The translations under genes were made by a program, and so were the position numbers. The notes under the pieces are model-generated. The model was not told the origin of the DNA and did no database searches. It worked only from the letters and a program-made list of their open reading frames with translations. Of a DNA stretch of 41,222 nt, positions 1-5,980 are shown one piece after another (within the stretch, counting starts at the first letter, position 1; the number at the start of each line of letters is the position of its first letter). Source of the stretch: an uncultured Faecalibacterium sp. (lineage in GTDB: Bacteria > Bacillota > Clostridia > Oscillospirales > Ruminococcaceae); the NCBI GenBank assembly GCA_904394215.1, contig CAJFNF010000015.1:1-41222 (forward strand), read 5' to 3'.

Positions 1-84
1 AGGGCTTCGCTCTCTCAGCACATCTTCATTGTAGCTTAGGTTTGGGCATCTGCATAGCTCACTGGCTGTGAGTTTTCTAGAGCC
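1..84. mobile_element. Possible end of an inserted element (IS-like) breaking the portal gene
   Basis: These bases are visibly less GC-rich than the phage DNA beside them and carry no continuation of the portal protein. Read on the minus strand, the stretch begins at base 84 with GGCTCTAGAAAACTC, which resembles the GGCTCT-type terminal repeats of ISL3-family insertion sequences. The portal reading frame runs into it and stops at the TAG at 77-79. The AT-rich palindrome ACAATTGT (88-95) lies just outside and could be part of a target site. No transposase is visible, so this is an inference; a small non-coding insertion or an assembly join would look the same. Confidence 0.25.
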
Positions 85-661
85 AACACAATTGTAGCAG
101 GCAGGGGAAGTGTGTAGGTTTCTCGACCCGCAGATCCTCCAAGAGCTGAAGCTCTGCATCGCGGAGGTCTTCCTCCCGCTCGAGAACGTGCATCCACTCC
201 ATCCGGTGGTAGTAGTTGTTGTTGTCCTGGATGGTGTCGATGAACGCTGCCTCGGTCAAGTTGCCGTCAATGTCGTGGGATACCGGGTAGTATCCGGTGG
301 CGGGGACGAAGGATACCCCCAATTTGTCGCCGCTCTGGTAGGGTTTCCAGATGCCGCTGCCCAGGGCCATGGCCACGGACAAAATTCGGCGCCGCCGCGG
401 GGACAGAACCTGCTGAAGCTGTGCGTTGATCCAATTGGCCCGGGCGCTGCCCTCGACTTTGGCTTCCAGCTCCAGGGTGGTAAGCCGGGACAGCTCGCTG
501 CAAATCACCGCGGGCAAATCCAGCGAGAGCGTGTCCGGGTTGTGGTCGAGGGGCTCGCCTTCGATGGCTGCCGCGTACCAGTCCTCGATGGCCCGCTGCA
601 TCTGGTCGCTGACCAGGGAACGCGTGCCGATAATATTTTCAATATCCGAATGAGAAATCAT
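77..661 (-). CDS. Phage portal protein, N-terminal fragment (broken)
   Basis: The product resembles the N-terminal third of a siphophage portal protein, the dodecameric ring through which DNA enters the capsid. It starts with an acidic helical segment, then LSLDLPAVICSELSRLTTLE, GSGIWKPY, and the typical segment ending in YYHRMEWMHV near residue 158. Family members are usually about 400-500 aa, but this frame ends after 194 aa, and the last 15-20 residues do not look native. Its ATG overlaps the terminase stop codon (ATGA), as expected for a packaging operon. The missing C-terminal two thirds are not in the window. Either an element has inserted near base 84 or the sequence is misjoined there. 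The family call is fairly firm; the cause of the truncation is not. Confidence 0.65.
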   Translation of the reverse strand: MISHSDIENIIGTRSLVSDQMQRAIEDWYAAAIEGEPLDHNPDTLSLDLPAVICSELSRLTTLELEAKVEGSARANWINAQLQQVLSPRRRRILSVAMALGSGIWKPYQSGDKLGVSFVPATGYYPVSHDIDGNLTEAAFIDTIQDNNNYYHRMEWMHVLEREEDLRDAELQLLEDLRVEKPTHFPCLLQLCWL

Positions 662-1953
662 GCGTTGATCACCCCTCTATGCTGCCAGACCGGCTCCATA
701 CCGTATCGGACGGAATCGATGGAATGGTTATCAGCGTCGATGTATCCCGGCATCACGTCGCCGGTCCTCTTGTCGATGCCGTATTCGTACTCCGAAAACT
801 CCCGGGCGGTGTTGGGACAGCTGTCCGGGTCGATGATGATCTCATCGCGGCTCTGCAGCCATTTCATGCCGTCGGTGACGGAAGTCCCCCCGTGGGATGC
901 GTATTTGTGGCAGGCCCGGAGCTTCCTGAACCCCAGGTCTCGAAGTGTAGCGATGCTCTTGTTGCCCGCGCTGTCGGCGATGATCTCGGCGTCCATGTAT
1001 CTGGAAATCGCCGCCGCCAGCATATCGTCCTTCTCCCGCGTGGCGCGGTGCTCCCCGAAGATGTACAGCTTGCGTCGGGCGGCGTCGTAGGCCATGGCGC
1101 TGAAATGATTGGGGTCGGGGTACCACCCGAAGTCCAGCCCGTAATACCGCCGGTCCAGGGTTGCCAATTCTTCCCGGGAAATGGGGCGCAGGGTCAGGTT
1201 GTCAAACACGGCGGTGCCGTTGCCCACAACCTCTCCCAGGTATTCGTGGGCGTAGGCGGTGGGGTCCCGCTGCTGCAGCAGCTGTGCGTCGTCCAGGAAG
1301 CGCTGGCCCAGCCATTCAGGCGGGGTTGTCAGGTAGGTGGTGTGGTGCTTGAACTGCCGCGGGCGGCTCTCCCGCTTGTATCTGTTGACCCAATGGCGGG
1401 CCATGGCGGGGGAGTTGAAGGTCTTAAACGAAAACGAAAACGGGCCGCCGCGGAAGACCGACTGTTCAACGTTACGGATTTCCTCCGGCCCGTCGTACTG
1501 GTCGAATTCCTCAAAGTGGAGAACCCCGAAATACCCGAAAGGCACGGCCAGGGATTTCAGCTTACCGGGGTCGTCCAGACCAAAGAACTGGATCGTCTGC
1601 CCGGTCGGGATGTATGTCAGGGTCAGGGGCTTGCGGGATTGCTTCCACAGGTGGGAGATGCCCATGCGGTCGATCACCCGGTTGTATTCGGGCCATACGG
1701 AGGTGGCCAGGGTACCGCCAACCTTCCGCAAAACAACCCCGTGAATGTCGGGGATGCGCATGATCAGCAGAAGGTGCTCGGTTGCTGCAAAGGTGCTCTT
1801 GAGGCTGCCTCGCCCGCCGTCGCCCAGGTATTCGTCGTAATCCCCGGACCAGATGGCGGCATGGGCCCGGTAATATTCAGGTATGATCAGGCTGCTCAGG
1901 CGGAGCCGTCTTTGCTTCAGCAGCTCCGGTGGCCGCTTCGCGCGGTATGTCAT
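658..1953 (-). CDS. terL: Phage terminase large subunit
   Basis: This is the DNA-packaging motor, with an ATPase that pumps DNA into the prohead and a nuclease that cuts concatemers. The N-terminal ATPase has a Walker A-like GGRGSLKST near residue 48 and a Walker B-like segment FGVLHFEEFDQ near residue 145. The C-terminal nuclease shows its acidic residues in YGLDFGWYPDP, IIADSAG and DADNHSIDSVRYG. The length (about 431 aa) fits the PBSX-like Terminase_3 family. I chose the ATG at 1953 because AAAGGTGG lies 9 nt upstream; a TTG two codons earlier would sit too close to that site. The start overlaps the small-subunit gene and the end overlaps the portal start, so the three are probably translationally coupled. 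Confidence 0.92.
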   Translation of the reverse strand: MTYRAKRPPELLKQRRLRLSSLIIPEYYRAHAAIWSGDYDEYLGDGGRGSLKSTFAATEHLLLIMRIPDIHGVVLRKVGGTLATSVWPEYNRVIDRMGISHLWKQSRKPLTLTYIPTGQTIQFFGLDDPGKLKSLAVPFGYFGVLHFEEFDQYDGPEEIRNVEQSVFRGGPFSFSFKTFNSPAMARHWVNRYKRESRPRQFKHHTTYLTTPPEWLGQRFLDDAQLLQQRDPTAYAHEYLGEVVGNGTAVFDNLTLRPISREELATLDRRYYGLDFGWYPDPNHFSAMAYDAARRKLYIFGEHRATREKDDMLAAAISRYMDAEIIADSAGNKSIATLRDLGFRKLRACHKYASHGGTSVTDGMKWLQSRDEIIIDPDSCPNTAREFSEYEYGIDKRTGDVMPGYIDADNHSIDSVRYGMEPVWQHRGVINA

Positions 1954-2290
1954 CCACAAATACCACCTTTCCGTCGTATCCCTTCAATTCGGGGTGTTCC
2001 GACCAATGCTCGGGGTCTCGGTTTTTCAAGAAGAAGCACATGGCTCCAAGGTCGCCCTTTTGGGCCTTCATGAACAGCGCGTTTGCCACCGATGCGATGG
2101 CGGCTTCGCCCCCGTTGGAGATGGCTCTCTCGATGTTGGGGTCCTGCTTGCACCATCGGCGGAAAGTGCGCTCTGGTACTCCGATGGTCTCGCAGATTTC
2201 TGCCCGGGTCATGCCGTACATGGCATACCGGCTCAACCGAAGCAGCCCCTGTGGGCTGTTCCATTTGTTGATCTCTGTGTGTCTTGCCAC
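1877..2290 (-). CDS. terS: Phage terminase small subunit
   Basis: The 137-aa product is the probable DNA-recognition partner of the large terminase. It binds the packaging site and hands DNA to the motor. The N-terminal half contains a helix-turn-helix of the terminase small-subunit type (MTRAEICETIGVPERTFRRW, residues about 27-46). A helical region follows that includes IASVANALFMKAQKGDLGAMCFFLKNR, the usual oligomerisation part, and EHWSEHP. The 3' end overlaps the large-subunit start by about 77 bases. Upstream lies a terminator-like structure, so packaging genes seem to have their own transcription start, although I see no clear promoter for it. Assignment rests on the HTH, size and gene order. 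Confidence 0.87.
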   Translation of the reverse strand: MARHTEINKWNSPQGLLRLSRYAMYGMTRAEICETIGVPERTFRRWCKQDPNIERAISNGGEAAIASVANALFMKAQKGDLGAMCFFLKNRDPEHWSEHPELKGYDGKVVFVDDIPREAATGAAEAKTAPPEQPDHT

Positions 2291-2317
2291 CGCGGGTGCT
2301 CCTTTCAGGTGAAAATA

Positions 2318-2398
2318 AAAAAGCGGCGTACAGCCCCGCGCTACCGGGGCTTACTGGGAGGGAGGTGAAACTGCCCGCTTGCGCTTGCATACGCCGCT
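2318..2398 (-). terminator. Terminator-like structure before the terminase genes
   Basis: Read on the minus strand, AGCGGCGTA (2398-2390) pairs perfectly with TACGCCGCT (2330-2322), followed by TTTTTTATTTT. An inner GC hairpin, AGCCCC..GGGGCT (2332-2351), lies between the arms, so the structure is branched and not a simple stem. It would separate methyltransferase transcripts from the terminase genes. Confidence 0.5.
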
Positions 2399-2411
2399 GC
2401 TATGGAAAAGA

Positions 2412-2432
2412 CCGATATTGCCTGGATATCGG
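2412..2432 (-). terminator. Weak hairpin after the methyltransferase gene
   Basis: CCGATAT (2412-2418) and ATATCGG (2426-2432) form a 7-bp stem with a 7-nt loop, followed on the minus strand by TCTTTTCC. It lies 12 bases past the methyltransferase stop. The U-run is poor, so it may only stabilise the 3' end. Confidence 0.35.
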
Positions 2433-2444
2433 CTGAGGGAAATG

Positions 2445-3728
2445 TCAAATTTTCACGGCCTTTTCGCCGGTGAGCTTCTCCCACCGGTCGATGATCACGT
2501 CAACATAAGCAGGGTCATACTCCATCGTGTAGCATCTCCGGCTCAGCTGTTCACAAGCTACCAGAGTAGAACCGCTGCCGCCGAAAAGGTCCAGAACCAG
2601 CTGCCCGGGGAGGCTGCTGTTGTGGATCAGCCGGCCACACAGGGGGACGGGCTTCATCGTGGGGTGTTCCTCATTCCGGGAAGGCTTGTCGCAGCGGATG
2701 ATGGTGCTGGGCTGCTGCTGGCGTTCCTGCAGGAGCTTTTTCGCCAATTCGACCAGGTCGTCCTTTTTCATTTTGGTGGGGTCGGGCGGGTTTTCGTCGT
2801 CGATCACGGTGGACTGGCTGCGGTCGTTGATGAAATAATGGGCCGCCCCGGGCTTCCACCCGTAGAGGCAGGGCTCATGCTGGTACTGGTAGTCGCTGTG
2901 GCCCAGAACGAAGCTGTTTTTCACCCAAATCAGGCAGCCGTGCAGCTCCCAGCCGGCCTCCCGGAAGGCTACGCGGAAGTTTTCGCCTTCGGTGTCGGCG
3001 TGGAATACGTAGGCCGCTGCGCCGTCCCGGCACGAATCAATGGCGCGCTGGAAAGCTGCCTCCAAAAATCGCCGGAATACCTGGCCGTCCATGTCGTCGT
3101 TCTGGATCCTCTTGCCATTGGATCCCTCGTAGTTGACGTTGTACGGCGGGTCGGTGAGAAGAAGGTCGGCCTGCTGCCCATCCATCAACCGGGCCACGTC
3201 GTCCGGGTTGGTACTGTCGCCGCACATGACCCTGTGATCACCCAGCAGGTAAATGTCGCCCCTCTGGCTTTTCGGCTGTGTAGGGATCTCGACCTCGTAG
3301 TCGTCGTCTTCCGCCTCATCGTCAACCTTCAGGCGAATATCCAGGCCGTAGGCGGTCAGGTCGTAGGGGGTGGCGCTCCATTCGATGGCCAGCATCCCAG
3401 GGTCCCACAGCGCAATTTCGGCGGTGGCGTTGTCGGCGATCCGCAGGGCACGGACCTGGTCCGGCGTGAGGTCGTCGCAAACGATCACCGGCGCCTCTTT
3501 CAGCTTCAGGCGGCGGGCGGCTTTCAGCCGGGTGTGCCCGGCGATGATTACGCCGTCCTTGTCCACCAGGATGGGGTTGCGGAAACCAAAATCCCGGATG
3601 CTGTTCACAACGAATTTCACGGCTTCATCGTTGATGCGGGGGTTTCGGTCGTAGGGGATGATGTCCTCCAGCCGGCGGTATTCCACCTTCTGCCGCGGCA
3701 GCAATTTTTCGGTCTGATCTGTGCTCAC
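2445..3728 (-). CDS. DNA methyltransferase with N-terminal ParB-like domain
   Basis: The predicted role is transfer of a methyl group from S-adenosylmethionine to the amino group of adenine or cytosine in phage DNA. Residues about 15-110 form a ParB-like nuclease-fold domain (IIPYDRNPRIND, VIIAGHTRLKAARRL, RIADNA). The methyltransferase follows: catalytic motif IV, LLTDPPYNVNY, comes first and the SAM-binding motif DLFGGSGSTLVAC comes near the C-terminus, the order of the beta class. The GTG start at 3728 is preceded by GGGGAGGG; an upstream extension would read through a terminator hairpin and is not credible. No restriction enzyme is adjacent, so it is an orphan enzyme, perhaps shielding phage DNA. 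It has its own phage promoter embedded in that hairpin. Confidence 0.9.
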   Translation of the reverse strand: MSTDQTEKLLPRQKVEYRRLEDIIPYDRNPRINDEAVKFVVNSIRDFGFRNPILVDKDGVIIAGHTRLKAARRLKLKEAPVIVCDDLTPDQVRALRIADNATAEIALWDPGMLAIEWSATPYDLTAYGLDIRLKVDDEAEDDDYEVEIPTQPKSQRGDIYLLGDHRVMCGDSTNPDDVARLMDGQQADLLLTDPPYNVNYEGSNGKRIQNDDMDGQVFRRFLEAAFQRAIDSCRDGAAAYVFHADTEGENFRVAFREAGWELHGCLIWVKNSFVLGHSDYQYQHEPCLYGWKPGAAHYFINDRSQSTVIDDENPPDPTKMKKDDLVELAKKLLQERQQQPSTIIRCDKPSRNEEHPTMKPVPLCGRLIHNSSLPGQLVLDLFGGSGSTLVACEQLSRRCYTMEYDPAYVDVIIDRWEKLTGEKAVKI

Positions 3729-3756
3729 TCTGTACCCTCCCCGCGAAAACAAAAAA

Positions 3757-3794
3757 ATTCGGTTTCTCTGGCAATCATACCAGAGAAACCGAAT
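3757..3794 (-). terminator. Strong terminator with a promoter -10 in its loop
   Basis: ATTCGGTTTCTCTGG (3757-3771) pairs perfectly over 15 bp with 3780-3794. On the minus strand it is followed by TTTTTTTG. It closes the transcript of the first ART gene and its Lys-rich partner. The 8-nt loop contains TATGAT, the -10 of the methyltransferase promoter. Confidence 0.85.
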
Positions 3795-3809
3795 CAAAAA
3801 CGGTACGGG
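3774..3809 (-). promoter_or_regulatory. Phage promoter P1 (methyltransferase)
   Basis: On the minus strand the box CCCGTACCGTTTT (3809-3797) is followed, exactly 22 nt after its CGTACC core, by the extended -10 TGGTATGAT (hexamer 3779-3774). The same arrangement occurs at P2 and P3. The start point would fall near 3767, inside the right arm of the terminator hairpin, so transcripts made here lack the left arm and escape termination. There is no normal -35, which suggests that an activator binds the box. Confidence 0.6.
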
Positions 3810-4016
3810 TTATTTCTTTTTGGCTGTGGTCCGCTTTTTGGCTGCGGGCTTGTCCAGACTGGCGTAGGGGTCCTTCCAGCCTTTGGGCCGTTCATCTGCG
3901 CCGATGTGAATGTTCCAGGCGTCCACTGCGTATTTGCGGGCGTCCCGGCCATATTTCTTGACAGCGCCTTTCTCAACCTTGCTGATCAGGGCTTCATTCC
4001 AATTTCTTTGTGCCAT
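3810..4016 (-). CDS. Small basic phage protein (68 aa), partner of the first ART gene
   Basis: I do not recognise a family. The 68-residue protein has an amphipathic N-terminal part (NWNEALISKVEKGAVKKYGR) and ends in a Lys/Arg-rich tail, AAKKRTTAKKK, as expected for a nucleic-acid-binding protein. It starts 12 bases after the upstream ART gene stops, with GAGAGG as ribosome site, so the two are co-transcribed from promoter P2 and end at the 3757-3794 terminator. A comparable Lys-tailed small gene follows the second ART gene, and the two share the DNA around their stop codons. A role as chaperone, regulator or DNA-binding partner is a guess. Confidence 0.6.
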   Translation of the reverse strand: MAQRNWNEALISKVEKGAVKKYGRDARKYAVDAWNIHIGADERPKGWKDPYASLDKPAAKKRTTAKKK

Positions 4017-4028
4017 GCTGTGCCTCTC

Positions 4029-4808
4029 TTACCAGTTGTTCATTCCATAGGTGGCGTCGGTCTTGATGGTGGAGCAGACCGTCGTTGCGCTGCGGTCCAA
4101 TGTGACAACATATTTTTTGGGCTGTAGGCTCCCGTGAGCCAAGATTGCGTTATACCCGTGGGCGGCGGCTATGACTGAATAACAGACTTCGCTTTCTCCA
4201 CCGTACCCATTCTTTGTGTCCCAGCACAAATAATCGTAGGCTTTGGGATGCGAGGTCTTGAAATCGTGAACCAGATTAGCCAATTCATCCTTGGTGACGG
4301 TTTTGGCTTTCTTGTTGAGGAAGCTCTTAATCTGGATATCTCCGAATTCGGCAGACTTACTGGCACTCTGCGCGGCCCAATAGGTCCCGCTGCCATAGAT
4401 CCCGTAGGAGCTGTACATGGTGGCTCCGTTCAGGTACTGTTTGGTGCAATCCATACCCTTGATGCTCGAACCGTCGGCGGCGTATCCGTCGTGGTCGGCG
4501 TGGTACAGATCAACAGCTCCGGCTGCCGCCTTCGCGGCATCATAGGCTGCAGAATCGAGAATCTCGGGCTTTCGCTGTGCCCATCCGAGAGTGTCCAGGT
4601 ACCGCTGAACAAAGGAATCAGCTTCATCGCTGCCCACATTCTGAGCAGCAATCCCTTTGAAGGCGGTTATTGCATCGTCGTCAGACATCTTCAAAATCGC
4701 TGAGGGATCGGCTTTAATCTGTGCCACAAGCGCCTGCGCTGGTGTCATCGCCGATGCTGCGGTCTTCATCCCGTGCGACCCGCCAATACTTCCGCCTCTG
4801 CCACCCAT
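4029..4808 (-). CDS. Putative ADP-ribosyltransferase-fold protein, PARP-like motifs
   Basis: The 259-aa product starts with MGGRGGSIGGSHGM, nearly the same as the second ART-like gene nearby. Residues 20-95 are helical. The C-terminal part looks like the PARP/Tpt1-type (H-Y-x) ADP-ribosyltransferase fold: LYHAD with His103, then GIYGSGTYWA with Tyr143 and SKSAEFGD, which parallel the NAD-binding histidine and the G.G.Y(F/W)A...SKS block of PARPs. KYVVTLDRSATTV forms a plausible late strand. No third catalytic residue can be fixed by eye. It could be an injected or intracellular effector that modifies host proteins or nucleic acids, or a degenerate structural relative. It is driven by promoter P2 and the ribosome site GAGGGGG lies 7 nt before the ATG. 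Confidence 0.55.
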   Translation of the reverse strand: MGGRGGSIGGSHGMKTAASAMTPAQALVAQIKADPSAILKMSDDDAITAFKGIAAQNVGSDEADSFVQRYLDTLGWAQRKPEILDSAAYDAAKAAAGAVDLYHADHDGYAADGSSIKGMDCTKQYLNGATMYSSYGIYGSGTYWAAQSASKSAEFGDIQIKSFLNKKAKTVTKDELANLVHDFKTSHPKAYDYLCWDTKNGYGGESEVCYSVIAAAHGYNAILAHGSLQPKKYVVTLDRSATTVCSTIKTDATYGMNNW

Positions 4809-4840
4809 CTGATATCCCCCTCACAAATTTGTCTGTGACG

Positions 4841-4876
4841 AGGGTATCACATTTTTGGCTGCAAAAACGGTACAGG
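4841..4876 (-). promoter_or_regulatory. Phage promoter P2 (first ART gene)
   Basis: The box CCTGTACCGTTTT (4876-4864, minus strand) is followed 22 nt after TGTACC by the extended -10 TGATACCCT (hexamer 4846-4841). The -10 again sits in a hairpin loop, here flanked by TGTGA and TCACA (4834-4851). A start near 4834 gives a leader of about 26 nt to the ATG at 4808. The -10 hexamer alone is weak, so the case rests on the match to P1 and P3. Confidence 0.5.
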
Positions 4877-5068
4877 TTATTTCTTCTTGGTCTTTGCCTG
4901 GGCCGTCTTACGCTGGGCGGCCTTGCGGCGCTTGGTGCGCTGCTTCAGGTATTCGGTGTCGGTGTGAAGATCCGCGAAGGGCTTTGCCCCCGGCGGGGTG
5001 TCCAGGGGCCGGTATTTCTGCTCCGCGGCGGCGATGGCTGCCGAGTCTTTCAGTTTGGTGTAGTCCAT
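4877..5068 (-). CDS. Small Lys-rich phage protein (63 aa), partner of the second ART gene
   Basis: No family is recognised. The protein is short, with an Ala/Asp-rich N-terminal half (DYTKLKDSAAIAAAEQKYRP) and a strongly basic tail rich in Lys, Arg and Gln that ends in AQAKTKKK. I chose the ATG at 5068 because GGAAGG lies 6 nt upstream. An alternative ATG at 5113 overlaps the stop of the ART gene (ATGGTAA) and has GGAG 8 nt upstream; it would add 15 residues. The gene belongs to a duplicated arrangement of ART gene, Lys-rich gene and promoter box, and its last codons and stop match those of the other Lys-tailed gene at DNA level. Confidence 0.55.
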   Translation of the reverse strand: MDYTKLKDSAAIAAAEQKYRPLDTPPGAKPFADLHTDTEYLKQRTKRRKAAQRKTAQAKTKKK

Positions 5069-5106
5069 CTTGCCCTTCCCCCTTTTTGTCGATACTCTAC
5101 GCGATT

Positions 5107-5979
5107 TTACCATATCTCGATCTCCAATTCAAGGACCCGTTTGCCCGTGCCATAGGTGTATGCGGGCCCGGTTTTGGTCCAGCGTGCGCCTGTGATGCGG
5201 TGCTGTGTCCCGGGGGGCAGTACGGCCTCAGACTGGCTGGGCTGGATGAATGCGATTCGGGTTTTGCTGCCGGTGTGGTACCGGATCAGAACCTCCCGGT
5301 TGCCTGATACCGATCCGCCCTGGCGGTGCTTGCCTGCGGTGCGGCTGCCGCCCGGCTGCGGCCAGAAGGGGTTTTCCCGGCTGTCGTATGCGGTGGATTC
5401 GGGGGCGTTGTTGGTCCATGCCTTACCGACCAGTGCCCGCCGGAGCTGTGCGTTGGTCATGTGCTGGACGTTGCCCACTTTGAGCCGCTGCAGGAAATCG
5501 TCGTGGTCTGCGCGGTAGAGCGTGGTCTCGGTGCCCACGGGCTTTGCCAGCTTGTCCAGGGCGTCCATCATGGCCTGTTCCCGCTTGGTCAGCTTGCGGC
5601 TGCCCGTGGCCAGGGCCCAGTTGGCGTTCTGGCTGAAGGCCTTACCGTTTGCCGTCTGGCGGGGGTTGGTGTAATCCTGGATGCCGGCGGCCAGGGCGGG
5701 GTCGTTGCGCATGGCCTGCTTTGCGGCTCCCTCAAGGGCGGAAACCTGCGCCGGCGTCAGATGGGCAAACCCATTTGCCCCGGTGGGCGGCGTCGATACC
5801 TGTTTCTTGGCCTGCGCCTTTGCGGGGGCTGCCTGTGCCGCTGCGGGCGCTGCTGCCGCCGGTGCCGCCGCTGCCACCGCTGCTGCGGTCGGGGTCGGCG
5901 TTTTGGATACGGTTCGAACGATTGCCGTGGGTGCGTTCATGCCCTGCGATCCTCGCAGGCTGCCACCTCTGCCTCCCAT
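5107..5979 (-). CDS. Putative ADP-ribosyltransferase, R-S-Q/E type
   Basis: The 290-aa product begins MGGRGGSLRGSQGM and continues with a long Ala/Pro-rich linker (residues 28-60), which suggests an N-terminal tag joined by a flexible arm to a C-terminal enzyme. The enzyme part shows the three landmarks of the toxin-type mono-ADP-ribosyltransferases: Arg156 in LYRADHD, an STS-like Ser-Thr-Ala at 195-197, and QSEAVLPPGT with Gln249 and Glu251 (Q-x-E). The last is the usual E-v-LP-GT turn with the catalytic glutamate. It follows DUF4417 directly (AAAGGAGG ribosome site) in the P3 transcript. Likely role: NAD-dependent modification of a host target during infection, as in phage Alt/Mod enzymes. 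A structural protein carrying this fold is the alternative. Confidence 0.65.
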   Translation of the reverse strand: MGGRGGSLRGSQGMNAPTAIVRTVSKTPTPTAAAVAAAAPAAAAPAAAQAAPAKAQAKKQVSTPPTGANGFAHLTPAQVSALEGAAKQAMRNDPALAAGIQDYTNPRQTANGKAFSQNANWALATGSRKLTKREQAMMDALDKLAKPVGTETTLYRADHDDFLQRLKVGNVQHMTNAQLRRALVGKAWTNNAPESTAYDSRENPFWPQPGGSRTAGKHRQGGSVSGNREVLIRYHTGSKTRIAFIQPSQSEAVLPPGTQHRITGARWTKTGPAYTYGTGKRVLELEIEIW

Positions 5980-5980
5980 G

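Noticed and set aside
679-2073. Long + strand open frame opposite the terminase genes (464 codons)
   Set aside because: It mirrors the codons of well-recognised terminase genes on the minus strand, has no ribosome site or family features, and such antisense frames are common in GC-rich DNA. Similar mirrors at 2379-4127, 7642-9198, 27870-28961, 31774-33594 and 37104-38696 were discarded for the same reason.
2322-2398. Riboswitch before the terminase genes
   Set aside because: The paired arms and T-run are explained by a terminator-like hairpin, and no known aptamer features were seen.
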